Positions 17,574 through 25,904 of a stretch of 64,000 nucleotides of DNA are shown here, piece by piece. The number at the start of each line of letters is the position of its first letter. Position 1 is the first letter of the stretch. The translations under genes were made by a program, and so were the position numbers. Source of the stretch: JAYSYM01 sp964543475. GTDB lineage: Bacteria; Bdellovibrionota; Bdellovibrionia; Bdellovibrionales; JAMPXM01. The stretch spans positions 1 through 64,000 of the forward strand of contig CAZIYJ010000002.1 in assembly GCA_964543475.1 (NCBI GenBank), in the 5' to 3' direction. The notes beneath the pieces are model-generated. The model did no database searches. It saw only the letters and a list, made by a program, of their open reading frames with translations, and was not told the origin of the DNA.

Positions 17574-17787
17574 ATTAGCTCCCGTGTTTACTGCTAAGAC
17601 ATAAGCAACTTTCTAGCCAACCAATTGAAGCTTACAGCGCACTTCTCTCCCCGCCATGAGCCAACTTGTCTCGAGCCACCGACATTGTGTCTCGGCAATA
17701 GCGCAGGACAAAAAAACGTAAAATGAGGTCTGGTTTGAGGATAGTTTAGAGCTTTTTTAGCTCCTCCGAAAGCGATACACTTCTCAG

Positions 17788-19173
17788 ATGACCAATCAAA
17801 TAAAAGTGACGATCACTGGGGCCAGCGGCTTCGTGGGTCAGCAGTTAATCGCTGATGCTCCCAAGAGTTGGCAGATCAACGCACTGTCGAGAGGAAGCAC
17901 AAAGGCTCCCATAGGCAATGTTTCTTGGCGACAAGCCGATCTGTTTTCGCTTCAAAGTTCAACCGACGCTCTCAAAAATACGGATGTTGCGATTTATCTT
18001 GTTCATTCGATGCTCCCTTCAACTCGTCTTTTTCAAGGAAGTTTCGCCGATGCAGATTTGCTAATCGCCGACAACTTTACTCGTGCCTGTAAAAAAAACG
18101 GAGTTCAGCAGATCATTTATTTGGGAGGCTTGATGCCGACCAACAATATCAGCAAACATCTCGCAAGCCGCCAAGAGGTTGAAGAAGTTTTTAAGGCATC
18201 TGGGATTCCATATACGATATTCAGAGCAGGAATGGTGGCAGGCAAAGGAGGGTCATCATTTGAGATTCTTCGCAATTTAGTGGCAAATCTCCCAGGGATG
18301 ATTCTTCCTCAATGGACTCAAGCGAAAACCCAAGTGATTTATATTGATGATTTGGTACGCCTTCTCAACACGGCAGTAATGAATAAGGAGTTTTTCAACA
18401 AAACTATCGATGCTGTGAATGGCGAAAGCTTGAACTACGAAACCCTTATACGCACCACTTGCCATGCTTTAGGAAAAAAACCGCTTTTGCTTCGTGTTCC
18501 AATCAATTCTACCGAGTTCTCAAAATTATGGGTTTCGATTTTTGGAAAAACAAACTATGCGCTGGCTTCTCCACTGATTGATAGTTTGCTTTGTGAACTC
18601 CCTCAGGCCCCTCCTTGCAATCATATCGCACCTTTGATTCATGAAAAGTCTTTCGCTGGAATGCTCGAGAAAATACTGTCAGCTCCCGACTACAAAACGA
18701 CTCGAAAGAACGTGAATCTCATTCATCCAAACACCGTAAGATCAATTCAACGACTGCCTTCTCTTCCGCTAATCAATAGCCGGGAAATCGCGCGCGAATA
18801 TGAAACGTGGCTTCCAAAGGCTGCGCTTGGACTGATTAAAGTAAAGTCGGATTCACAGAACGGAATAGTCACGTTCAATTTTCGCGGTATTTCACGCCCA
18901 TTGTTGATCTTGAAAGCTATCGTTGGCGAGCCAGATATGCAGCGGGCAAAATTTCACATCGTTGGTGGATTTCTCTCCAAGCGCTCCGACTGCGGATGGC
19001 TTGAGTTTCGGCAAGTCGCCGACAGAAAGTTTACGCTTGTTTCGATCAATGAATTTGTGCCTACACTCCCCTGGTATATTTATCGATTCACTCAAGCGGT
19101 CTTCCACAAGTGGACGATGACTTCTTTCGCCGAACATCTTGCTACTATTCCAATGCCGCCAAAAACTCGATGA
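17788..19173 (+). CDS. atypical SDR / NAD(P)-binding epimerase-like protein
   Basis: A 461-residue protein. The N-terminal Rossmann fold has T-I-T-G-A-S-G-F-V-G-Q-Q, followed by A-I-Y-L-V-H-S and I-I-Y-L-G-G-L. Its middle matches the NAD(P)H-binding atypical SDRs (Y-T-I-F-R-A-G-M-V-A-G-K-G). The canonical Y-x-x-x-K pair is not evident, as is common in this group. Residues 320-461 form an extra domain, basic and aromatic, perhaps related to the DUF2867-type tail found on such proteins. Substrate unknown. It converges with the next gene and overlaps it by 29 bases at the 3' end. Confidence 0.78.
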   Translation: MTNQIKVTITGASGFVGQQLIADAPKSWQINALSRGSTKAPIGNVSWRQADLFSLQSSTDALKNTDVAIYLVHSMLPSTRLFQGSFADADLLIADNFTRACKKNGVQQIIYLGGLMPTNNISKHLASRQEVEEVFKASGIPYTIFRAGMVAGKGGSSFEILRNLVANLPGMILPQWTQAKTQVIYIDDLVRLLNTAVMNKEFFNKTIDAVNGESLNYETLIRTTCHALGKKPLLLRVPINSTEFSKLWVSIFGKTNYALASPLIDSLLCELPQAPPCNHIAPLIHEKSFAGMLEKILSAPDYKTTRKNVNLIHPNTVRSIQRLPSLPLINSREIAREYETWLPKAALGLIKVKSDSQNGIVTFNFRGISRPLLILKAIVGEPDMQRAKFHIVGGFLSKRSDCGWLEFRQVADRKFTLVSINEFVPTLPWYIYRFTQAVFHKWTMTSFAEHLATIPMPPKTR

Positions 19174-19927
19174 GTTTTGCGTTGAACTCCTGAGGGTTGT
19201 CGAGGTTGCTCAAGTGACCTGCTTGAGTAATGACGAAAATTTTTGAGCCTGGAATTTTTTGATTGAGCGCAGTTGCTGCACTGAGCGGTATCACTGAATC
19301 CTGATCTCCATGAAGAATCAAAGTCGGGATCTTTATCTTACCGAGATCAGCGGAAGTATCAGTTCGGCTAATCAGCGCAAGTAATCCGGCCTCAAGCGCG
19401 GCGGGATTATTTGCCATCGCAATTTCATGGGCCCTCGCAAAAGCTGGTGATTTCTTTTGGTCGGCGTGAGTCGCTAGAGACTTAGCGATAAATTCATCGA
19501 CAAAAGTGGCAAGCCCCTTTTCTTCGATCATTTGAATCGCTTTGTAACGTCCAAGCTTGGAAGAATCTGAATCTGGTTCGCTTGTGGTATCAGCAAGTAC
19601 GAGCGCTTGAAATCGGTTGGGATTTCTCTGTACTGCCCGTAGAGCCACATAACCACCCATCGACAAACCGCACAGAACTGTTTTTTCAATTTTCAAATGA
19701 TCGATCATTGAAATCAAATCGTCGACCACAAACTCTAGAGTGTAAGGATGACGAAGTTCACTTCTGCCAAAACCTCGAACATCAAATGTTAGTATTCGAT
19801 AATCTTTTTTTAGCGCAGCGACTTGGTCTTCCCACATTTTTTCGCTCATCGGAAATGCATGAACGAAGACCACTGAAGGCCCTTGAGGGTTGCCTGTATC
19901 GGTAAAATGAAAAGGTAGAGTCTTCAC
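19145..19927 (-). CDS. alpha/beta-fold hydrolase
   Basis: A 260-residue cytosolic esterase or lactonase-type hydrolase. The start is a GTG with GGAG five bases upstream; the longer frame opening at TTG has no ribosome site. The fold signatures are V-F-V-H-A-F-P-M-S (oxyanion region), C-G-L-S-M-G-G-Y-V (nucleophile Ser), L-H-G-D-Q-D-S-V-I-P (acid) and Q-A-G-H-L-S-N (His). The set resembles 3-oxoadipate enol-lactonase, but no pathway genes are nearby, so the substrate is open. It overlaps the SDR gene tail to tail. Confidence 0.85.
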   Translation of the reverse strand: MKTLPFHFTDTGNPQGPSVVFVHAFPMSEKMWEDQVAALKKDYRILTFDVRGFGRSELRHPYTLEFVVDDLISMIDHLKIEKTVLCGLSMGGYVALRAVQRNPNRFQALVLADTTSEPDSDSSKLGRYKAIQMIEEKGLATFVDEFIAKSLATHADQKKSPAFARAHEIAMANNPAALEAGLLALISRTDTSADLGKIKIPTLILHGDQDSVIPLSAATALNQKIPGSKIFVITQAGHLSNLDNPQEFNAKLIEFLAALE

Positions 19928-20147
19928 GATTGCTCCATTCAAAAAATTTTGAAACAAATTCTACCAGAACATGCAATATGCGCCTATGACGCTAACCCAC
20001 TTGGCCATCCTGTCGCAGCAGCACCTACGATGGACCATTATGTCTCGTTTTCTGCGCATTTGAGTCCCCTGTTGTCTTTGTGAACCCGCGAACCCACCCT
20101 GGATGCAGTTCCAAAAATTGAATAGACGGAAACGTCGGAGGTCCTCG

Positions 20148-21641
20148 GTGACAGTTAGAAAAAATTTCGTTTTGAAATTCGTGTTGAGTTTGATGGCTGG
20201 ATTCATGTTCATTGCTTGCTCGTCTGCTCCTAAAGGAGACATCGCAGGAACAGCCAATCCTCAAGATGAAATTTCGAAACTTGAAAGCGAAATTCAAGCG
20301 GCAAGGCTCAACAACGTTGATGTTCTAGCTCCCAATGATTTCAACAGCAGCGGTAATTCACTTAACGAAGCAAAGAGCGCTTTAGCTAAAGGTGCCAAGC
20401 AAGAAGCTATTCTCGATGGTTTGCGCGAAAGTCGAGGCTATTTAAATAAGGCAAATGCGCATACGGGCAATCGCGCAGATGGCGCCCCGACGCTTTTCGA
20501 AGCACGTCAGGCAGCAATGAAAGCCGGAGCCGCAGATCGTCCCGAACTAGGTAAAGATCTTCGCAAGCTCGATTCTGAAACGAGCAAGCTCGCTGAGAAT
20601 CTTTCGAAAGCAAAGTCTGAAGATGTTCGTAAATTGCAAAATCGCTACGTCGACATGGAGAGACGAGCAGTAACACTAACTCAGCTCGGAGCTGCTAGTG
20701 CGATTGTTAACGGCGCTAAAAAAGACAAAGCGGCAAAACGTGCTCCTAAGACTTTGAAAGCAGCAGAACTTGCTTTGAACGCAGCTGAGACAACAATCTC
20801 GTCAAGTGTTCGTAACCCACAAGGCTACCAAGCTTCAGTCGTTACTGCGAACGAACGCGCTGGAATGCTCAAAGATGTGATGACGACCATCGCACAAAAC
20901 GGAAAAACTCTTTCTGAAAACGCTGCTGTGAGTATGGTGACGCAGAATCGCCAGATCAAAAACTTAAAAACAGATCTTAAGGCGTCAACTGCTGCAGGAG
21001 CAGCAACACAAGCTGAACTTGATCAGTCCAACGATCAAATCGATTCGCAAAATGATCAGATCGATTATCAAAACCAAAAAATCGGTTCACAAGCAGCTGC
21101 ACTAGTGACTACAGGTCAGCAACTAGATGCAAGCGATCGAGCATTGATGGCGAAATCAGACGAACTCGATTCGAAAGATGCTGAATTAGATTCGGCCAAT
21201 TCAAAAGTTGATATTCAGCGCGCAATTGAAACTGCTCGTGCGCAGTTCTCGCCAAATGACGCCGAAGCTTACCAACAAGGTGGAAATCTTCTTATCCGCC
21301 TTAAGAACATTGGTTTCGCAAGTGGTCGCTCAGAACTTCCAACCGCTTCACTAGCGATGCTGGCAAAAGTATCAGCGGTAGCTAAGTCACTGAATGCATC
21401 AGAAATTAAAGTCGAAGGCCACACTGATTCTGTTGGCGGCAAAGCACAGAACAAAACGATTTCGGATGCCCGTGCGAATGCAGTAGCAACTTACTTTAAA
21501 GCTAACGGCTTCGGGAAAATTGGTGTCGAATCAACAGGGTACGGTTTCGAAAAACCAATTGCGACTAACAAATCAGTAGCCGGTCGCGCACAGAACCGCC
21601 GCGTAGATATTATTATTACTCCTACGACTTCTACGCAGTAG
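20148..21641 (+). CDS. OmpA-family lipoprotein with long helical stalk
   Basis: A 497-residue outer-membrane lipoprotein that binds peptidoglycan. The start is the GTG with GGAGG six bases upstream; the 15 codons before it are highly basic and lack a signal context. The lipobox is G-F-M-F-I-A-C. Residues 30-330 are Ala/Lys/Asp-rich helix, including D-Q-I-D repeats that should form a coiled coil. The C-terminal OmpA domain runs from I-G-F-A-S-G-R-S through V-E-G-H-T-D-S-V-G to N-R-R-V-D-I-I-I, with the peptidoglycan-binding Asp and Arg intact. Expected job: tether outer membrane to wall. Transcribed alone, followed by a strong palindrome. Confidence 0.9.
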   Translation: MTVRKNFVLKFVLSLMAGFMFIACSSAPKGDIAGTANPQDEISKLESEIQAARLNNVDVLAPNDFNSSGNSLNEAKSALAKGAKQEAILDGLRESRGYLNKANAHTGNRADGAPTLFEARQAAMKAGAADRPELGKDLRKLDSETSKLAENLSKAKSEDVRKLQNRYVDMERRAVTLTQLGAASAIVNGAKKDKAAKRAPKTLKAAELALNAAETTISSSVRNPQGYQASVVTANERAGMLKDVMTTIAQNGKTLSENAAVSMVTQNRQIKNLKTDLKASTAAGAATQAELDQSNDQIDSQNDQIDYQNQKIGSQAAALVTTGQQLDASDRALMAKSDELDSKDAELDSANSKVDIQRAIETARAQFSPNDAEAYQQGGNLLIRLKNIGFASGRSELPTASLAMLAKVSAVAKSLNASEIKVEGHTDSVGGKAQNKTISDARANAVATYFKANGFGKIGVESTGYGFEKPIATNKSVAGRAQNRRVDIIITPTTSTQ

Positions 21642-21654
21642 TTGTCGTCCAGCC

Positions 21655-21678
21655 GAGAAGGGCGCGCGCGCCCTTCTC
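21655..21678. terminator. 24-bp perfect palindrome between convergent genes
   Basis: The stretch reads GAGAAGGGCGCG on each strand with no loop base left unpaired in duplex form. As RNA it makes a G/C-rich hairpin. It lies 13 bases after the OmpA-lipoprotein stop and 6 bases from the HigA stop. No U-run follows on the plus side, so it may be a bidirectional terminator or a simple mRNA-protecting hairpin. Confidence 0.6.
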
Positions 21679-21684
21679 AAATAT

Positions 21685-21945
21685 CTAAGCTACTTTCTTC
21701 CTTGCAACCCAAAGATCATACTCAGCTTGAATTCTCACCCACATTTCAGCCGTCGTTCCAAGAATACGCTCAAGAGTTAGCGCGAAGTCTGGGGAAATAG
21801 ATCTTTTCCCATTCACAATCTCGTTTATTTTCCGAGGAGAACATTTGCATTTCTCTGCTAATTGAGACTGATTAAGTCCCATCTCTTTCATATAAACTTC
21901 GTTAAGTACAACACCCGGATGCATTGGCTTTGGATTTTTAATCAT
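21685..21945 (-). CDS. higA: HigA-type antitoxin
   Basis: An 86-residue Xre-type repressor with the HigA opening P-M-H-P-G-V-V-L-N-E and the helix-turn-helix L-N-Q-S-Q-L-A-E-K-C-K-C-S-P-R-K-I-N-E-I-V. It ends with the usual E-M-W-V-R-I-Q-A-E-Y-D-L-W. The ATG lies three bases after the toxin stop and uses an AAAGGA site inside the toxin's last codons. Expected to neutralise HigB and to bind the operator at 22259-22283. Confidence 0.92.
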   Translation of the reverse strand: MIKNPKPMHPGVVLNEVYMKEMGLNQSQLAEKCKCSPRKINEIVNGKRSISPDFALTLERILGTTAEMWVRIQAEYDLWVARKKVA

Positions 21946-21948
21946 AAA

Positions 21949-22245
21949 TCATCCTTTGTGATAGTTTTCTATTTTCACATCCAAGAATTCACCATTCTTG
22001 AATTTAAAAGTAATACACCAAGGCAACCTGATCGTAACACTCCACTCATCTTTGCGATCACCTTTTAGTTTATGCAGACGAATATTTGGTGGCTGCCCTT
22101 TAATCTTTAAATCATTCAAGTCAGTCGTCCCATGCATGATCGTCAAAAGTGCCTTCGCACGAATCCACAATTCTTTTGGCAAAGACTTTGATTTGTCTGT
22201 TTCCCAAATCTCATGAGCGGTTTTATTATCTAAGTTGCGAATCAC
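21949..22245 (-). CDS. higB: HigB-type toxin
   Basis: A 98-residue ribosome-dependent mRNA interferase of the RelE superfamily. The family core is clear: P-P-N-I-R-L-H-K-L-K-G-D-R-K-D-E-W-S-V, then C-I-T-F-K-F, and the terminal I-E-N-Y-H. The usual Arg of W-R-I is replaced: the sequence reads P-W-C-I-T-F, so a residue expected near the active site differs. The start is GTG with a GAGGT SD. It is the second toxin-first pair in the window. Confidence 0.88.
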   Translation of the reverse strand: MIRNLDNKTAHEIWETDKSKSLPKELWIRAKALLTIMHGTTDLNDLKIKGQPPNIRLHKLKGDRKDEWSVTIRLPWCITFKFKNGEFLDVKIENYHKG

Positions 22246-22258
22246 GATGACCTCAGCT

Positions 22259-22283
22259 ATTACACTATACCACCAAGTGTAAT
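22259..22283. promoter_or_regulatory. operator palindrome upstream of higBA
   Basis: A perfect 8-bp inverted repeat, ATTACACT / AGTGTAAT, with a nine-base spacer. It begins 14 bases upstream of the higB GTG. Symmetry and position fit a HigA binding site. The half-site shares its T-A-C-A-C core with the palindrome in front of the first toxin gene. Confidence 0.65.
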
Positions 22284-22382
22284 AATCTCAAAACTGTAAA
22301 TAAAGTTCGATAATGCCAAATGGCCAATCTTGTATTTAGTTGAATCTATTGCGGATTTTGATTGGCTTGCCAAATGGCGCCA

Positions 22383-22769
22383 TCAATGAAGAGGCGGATG
22401 CGGGGTATGAAGAGGATTTATCGTTAAATGAAAGCCCGATTCTTTCCCTGGAATGAGGGTACCGACGGAAATAATATCCAGAGGCAGCCACTTTCCACCT
22501 AACCTTCCGGCCACAAGGTAAATTAAATCCTCAGCCTTAGAATGGTCGCTGATTTGCTCTGTGATTCGGAACCTACAGACGGTGCTGGCTTCTTCCAAGC
22601 GAACCATCATTGAATTCTTTGTAACGTCTGTCACATGGGCGAGCCCCTCATAGAATTCTTCAAAGTGTTGCTTCGTGCAGGCCTGCAGCCGGCTGTTTTC
22701 AAAGAAGCTATTCCACGCATTAAAGAGCAAAGTCTTTCGCTGGTCTTCAGCAAAAAATTTATTTCGCAT
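22383..22769 (-). CDS. hypothetical cytosolic protein (128 aa)
   Basis: An unassigned protein. The ATG has a near-consensus AAGGAG SD seven bases upstream, which makes translation likely. It has no signal peptide or membrane segment. Residues 1-60 are helical (F-N-A-W-N-S-F-F-E-N), and 70-115 look like a beta-rich core with V-C-R-F-R-I-T, Y-L-V-A-G-R-L and W-L-P-L-D-I-I-S. The tail is His/Pro-rich (H-T-P-H-P-P-L-H). No motif for catalysis. Confidence 0.65.
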   Translation of the reverse strand: MRNKFFAEDQRKTLLFNAWNSFFENSRLQACTKQHFEEFYEGLAHVTDVTKNSMMVRLEEASTVCRFRITEQISDHSKAEDLIYLVAGRLGGKWLPLDIISVGTLIPGKESGFHLTINPLHTPHPPLH

Positions 22770-22838
22770 TCGCTACTCCTTTTTTGGAGAAGTAATCTGC
22801 AATCAGGCAGCCACACTGGAGACGGAATCAGTCTACTT

Positions 22839-22887
22839 TTCGGAATTCTGAATTCGAGATTCGGTATTCTGAATTCGGAATACCGAA
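22839..22887. repeat. tandem direct repeat ending in a hairpin
   Basis: An 18-base unit, TTCGGAATTCTGAATTCG, recurs 21 bases later with a single change (A to T). The second copy forms a 10-bp hairpin with the sequence after it: TTCGGTATTC at 22860-22869 pairs with GAATACCGAA at 22878-22887 across an eight-base loop. Confidence 0.7.
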
Positions 22888-22896
22888 ATCAGAATG

Positions 22897-22912
22897 CTTT
22901 CGCAAGCGAAAG
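22897..22912. repeat. perfect short hairpin
   Basis: CTTTCGC, two A residues, then GCGAAAG. The 7-bp stem with a tiny loop follows the 22839-22887 repeats and has no U-run after it. It may be a transcript end or part of the same repeat cluster. Confidence 0.45.
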
Positions 22913-23191
22913 GGCTCCTGCCCCCTTCACCCTTCGGGCATTTTCGCGCCAACGCAAAAAAGCGCAAAAGTAGCATCATGTTACTTTTGTCGAACCGCGC
23001 GAGCCGCAGGTGTGAGTACCACCCACTCCTCCAATTATTCGATTCACGAAAGTAAGTTTACTGAGAGTCTCAGGTGTCTCCAGCAAGCGTGACGCGTTGA
23101 TCGCTGGTAGTTCTCAAATTTACATTTCTGATTTCTGATTTATCCGCGATTCTGGATGCTGTTAACGGTATCCGGGATCCGGAATTGTAAA

Positions 23192-23268
23192 TGGCGGGGT
23201 GGACGGGACTCGAACCCGCGGCCTCCGCCGTGACAGGGCGGCGTTATAACCAACTTAACTACCACCCC
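23192..23268 (-). tRNA. tRNA-Asp (GTC)
   Basis: On the minus strand the acceptor stem GGGGTGG pairs with CCACCCC, followed by discriminator G and an encoded CCA. The anticodon loop reads CTGTCAC, giving anticodon GTC (plus positions 23232-23234), flanked by a G/C-rich anticodon stem. The T arm carries GGTTCGAACCC. D arm and variable loop are of standard size. No integrase lies beside it. Confidence 0.96.
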
Positions 23269-23469
23269 GCATAGGCAATAGTACGTGCCGAAAGAAAGTA
23301 GAATATAGAGAACGAGATTCTCGGATTCAACAATTATTTCAGCTATCTAGAGAAAGCCCGCCGTTTTTCAACAGATGCCTATTAATCGCTCTTTTCATTC
23401 GAACGAAGCTATGACTAGAATCCAAGTCAATTCAATCAGTTAACCCGCGCGACCCTTCAGGAGTGCTAA

Positions 23470-23766
23470 ATGAAAATCTTCGCTATCTTACCTGCCCTGC
23501 TTCTTTCTTTATCTGCTTTTGCTACCGATTATCAAGTGACGATGGAAAAAGGCCAAATGCACTGCGGAGATTGCGCAAAGAAAGTAAGTGCCGCTCTCAA
23601 AGCACTTCCAGATGTCGATCAAGGCTCAGTAAAAGTTCTGCTTGCGAAGAACACTGCAACTTTGCAAATCGCACCAGGTTCAAAAGTTACTGCTGAGCAG
23701 ATCAAAAAAGCGATCGAAGAAAAAACTGGTTACACAGTTACGAAAGTTGAACCGCTGTCGAAGTAG
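23470..23766 (+). CDS. exported heavy-metal-associated (HMA) domain protein
   Basis: A 98-residue protein with a cleavable signal (L-L-L-S-L-S-A-F-A-T) and one ferredoxin-like HMA domain. The metal site is M-H-C-G-D-C-A-K-K-V, the C-x-x-C that binds Cu(I) or Zn(II) in CopZ/MerP proteins. Export points to a periplasmic MerP-like metal carrier rather than a cytosolic copper chaperone. No P-type ATPase or mer genes are beside it. An AGGAGTG sequence precedes the ATG. Confidence 0.88.
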   Translation: MKIFAILPALLLSLSAFATDYQVTMEKGQMHCGDCAKKVSAALKALPDVDQGSVKVLLAKNTATLQIAPGSKVTAEQIKKAIEEKTGYTVTKVEPLSK

Positions 23767-23771
23767 ATTAT

Positions 23772-24134
23772 TTAGCCCTCGCTGTGGATCTTTAAAAAGT
23801 CTCTGCATTGAGGGCAAATTTCGCCACTCACCTTTTTAATTCTCACACGCTTGATCAATAGCGCAGCTCCACAGTTTGGACAATTTCCGCTGATATTTTG
23901 TAAGTCAGCTTTTTGAGTGTAAGCTTTCACTCCCACAACCACTGCTGCAATTAAAAATGCCGGCACTAAAATAAAGTGAAGTATAGGTACAAAAACACTC
24001 GCTACTGCGAGAGAGACAAAAATAGAAATCCATTTAGCTGCGGCCTGAATTTTGAGAGATTGCGAAAGCACGAGCCGATCAAAGCTAATCTCGCTCTCGA
24101 TCCCAGTGCTAGAAACCAATTTTCCCTTAGCCAT
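23772..24134 (-). CDS. membrane protein with C-terminal zinc ribbon
   Basis: A 120-residue protein with two hydrophobic segments (about residues 36-72) and a C-terminal zinc ribbon, C-P-N-C-G-A-A-L then C-P-Q-C-R-D. The four Cys residues suit one structural zinc ion on the cytosolic side. No family name is certain. It is convergent with the HMA gene, with only five bases between the stops. Confidence 0.75.
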   Translation of the reverse strand: MAKGKLVSSTGIESEISFDRLVLSQSLKIQAAAKWISIFVSLAVASVFVPILHFILVPAFLIAAVVVGVKAYTQKADLQNISGNCPNCGAALLIKRVRIKKVSGEICPQCRDFLKIHSEG

Positions 24135-24199
24135 TACATCTAGGTATCACTTGCGAACGACTACAAGGCAAGGTTAAGCTTCGGCCTACGAGGACTTAA

Positions 24200-24934
24200 A
24201 TGAGTGACGTAAAACCGAATCCACGCACGATCTACAAAATGCGCGTGGCTAAGATTATCGATTACAATTCGCAGATTCGCGAATTGTTTATCGAGACTGA
24301 GGAGCCATCAGAGTTTCGGTTTAAGGCAGGACAATTTGTCATGCTCCACGTTCCGGAGGAAGGAAAGCCTAAGCCTGCCCTTCGCGCTTACTCAATTGCG
24401 AGCTCTCACGATAACGCAAAAGGCTTTCAGCTGATTTTTAAATACGTCGATAATGGACTCGCTTCAAAATACGTCTGGGATCTCAAGGGCGGCGAAACTT
24501 TGAACTTCACTGGACCTTTTGGCCGAGTGCTTTTCATCGAGCCGCCAACAGAACAGATCATGTTCCTCAACACTGGCTCAGGCGTATCACAACACTTGTC
24601 ATACATGCTGAGCTTCAAAGACAAGTACCCTGATATTCGCTATCGCATGCTGTTCGGCGTTCGCCATGAATCTGATATCTACTATCAGCCCCAACTTGAA
24701 GAGTTAAAGAAGAGCTTTAAGAACTTCGAATATCACTATGTTTTGAGCCGCCCGCCCGAAAGCTGGTCCGGAAAAAAGGGCTACGTTCAAAACTTTATGC
24801 ACGAATTCAATTACGAGCAGATTCCGACTACGTTTTACCTCTGTGGTAACGGCGCCATGATCAAAGATGCAAAGGCATTACTTGAGCAAAGCTCGATTCC
24901 TAAAGAGCGAATCTGGGCCGAAGCCTTCGATTAG
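24200..24934 (+). CDS. ferredoxin-NADP reductase-like flavoprotein
   Basis: A 244-residue FAD/NAD(P)-binding oxidoreductase. The FAD half has R-A-Y-S-I-A-S-S and T-G-P-F-G-R-V. The nicotinamide half has N-T-G-S-G-V-S, then L-F-G-V-R-H-E-S-D and Y-L-C-G-N-G-A-M-I-K. There is no fused iron-sulfur domain, so it needs a separate electron partner such as ferredoxin or flavodoxin. Size and motifs match Fpr-type reductases. Transcribed singly, with its stop five bases from a convergent gene. Confidence 0.88.
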   Translation: MSDVKPNPRTIYKMRVAKIIDYNSQIRELFIETEEPSEFRFKAGQFVMLHVPEEGKPKPALRAYSIASSHDNAKGFQLIFKYVDNGLASKYVWDLKGGETLNFTGPFGRVLFIEPPTEQIMFLNTGSGVSQHLSYMLSFKDKYPDIRYRMLFGVRHESDIYYQPQLEELKKSFKNFEYHYVLSRPPESWSGKKGYVQNFMHEFNYEQIPTTFYLCGNGAMIKDAKALLEQSSIPKERIWAEAFD

Positions 24935-24939
24935 TTCGC

Positions 24940-25362
24940 TTACTTTAAAACTTCAGCTGTGTATTTAAGACGTCCTTGAGAGTCCCAGCACACCCCGCTT
25001 GAATTCAAATTCAGGGTCGAGAAAGTCGCGAAGGCCTCATCAAGAATTCTCTCGTTGAGATCGCAACTATCATCGGTTTTTATCTCGACCAGATTATAGG
25101 TGGCATCGTCGTCATCATTGGTTGCAACAGTGAAATCAGCTCTCACGTCTACGTAGCTATAATACGGCAGGCCGCCAGAACATCGCACTTTAATATCTTG
25201 GGCACCGATTTTCTCTAAGATTTTCTCTGTCTGTGATTCAGCGAAGTCGCACGAGTAGTACGTTCGAGTACTAAAGAAATAGACGTCAATTGTCTTTGAT
25301 TCCCTTGCTTGAGCAAAGTTTGTAAAACCGATCGCAGCGAGCGCAAGTAAAAGTGCTTTCAT
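24940..25362 (-). CDS. secreted hypothetical protein (140 aa)
   Basis: A small exported protein with signal peptide L-L-L-A-L-A-A-I-G-F-T-N-F-A-Q-A. The mature part has four or five Cys residues and an acidic D-D-D-D-A stretch, suggesting a disulfide-stabilised periplasmic or surface protein. No family recognised. It lies downstream of the two-gene coupled pair at 25440-27838 on the same strand, with a gap of 77 bases. Confidence 0.72.
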   Translation of the reverse strand: MKALLLALAAIGFTNFAQARESKTIDVYFFSTRTYYSCDFAESQTEKILEKIGAQDIKVRCSGGLPYYSYVDVRADFTVATNDDDDATYNLVEIKTDDSCDLNERILDEAFATFSTLNLNSSGVCWDSQGRLKYTAEVLK

Positions 25363-25439
25363 CTTGAAACCTCCGTGACTAATACAAGGAGAGTCTTGCT
25401 CTGCTTCAAACGAAATTCAAATTATGTTCTCTTAACGTT

Positions 25440-25904
25440 CTATTTTTTGGGGAGGCAGTCGCCATGAATTGCGAGTGTCTTTGGCGCAGCTGTGATCGCA
25501 GCACAACCAAAGAGCTTTTTTAACTCACCAGTTTGATACTGGACAAATGTGAATTCGTCTTTAATCGTCTTACCATTTGAAAGTTTGTACTCAAACTTCA
25601 CGGTCTGATTATCATCAGCGTCTTTAGTGATCGAATTAATCTCATAAGGCTTTTTGCCTACCAAGATAACCGGCTTACGAGGATCTTCAGAGTCTCCCCC
25701 GCCTGCCATGCGAACACCGATCTTGTAGCGCGGAAAATTCTCGCTCGTCATGCAGACAGAATCAGGATGCTGTCTTCCGCTCGCTTCAATACTTAAAAGT
25801 TCTTCTGCGGTTTCTTTTACAGAAAGACATTTTACAGTAGAGAAATCAGCAAGTGCCACTTGTGAAATGAAAATGAGTGCCGTTGCCACGATTACTTTTT
25901 TCAT
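25440..25904 (-). CDS. secreted hypothetical protein coupled to the NlpC/P60 gene
   Basis: About 154 residues. The start is the ATG sharing ATGA with the upstream stop, with AAAGG six bases before it, so translation is coupled to the NlpC/P60-like gene. A signal peptide (V-A-T-A-L-I-F-I-S-Q-V-A-L-A) precedes a mature domain with four Cys residues and strand-rich sequence (K-F-E-Y-K-L-S-N-G). It has no catalytic motif. The tight coupling suggests it acts with the hydrolase, perhaps as inhibitor or partner; this is inference. Confidence 0.75.
   Translation of the reverse strand: MKKVIVATALIFISQVALADFSTVKCLSVKETAEELLSIEASGRQHPDSVCMTSENFPRYKIGVRMAGGGDSEDPRKPVILVGKKPYEINSITKDADDNQTVKFEYKLSNGKTIKDEFTFVQYQTGELKKLFGCAAITAAPKTLAIHGDCLPKK

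Larger units (their letters stand above)
22770..23191. other. gene-free stretch with short repeats
   Basis: About 420 bases with no supportable gene. The left third holds the direct and inverted repeats listed separately, and the right end approaches tRNA-Asp with further short pieces (CCGGGATCCGG near 23173). The minus-strand gene at 22383-22769 must be transcribed from here. This looks like a scar or an accumulation of small repeats. Confidence 0.5.

Noticed and set aside
23192..23268. tRNA-Asp as an integration site
   Set aside because: No integrase, attachment repeat of the tRNA end, or foreign-looking gene block was found next to it.
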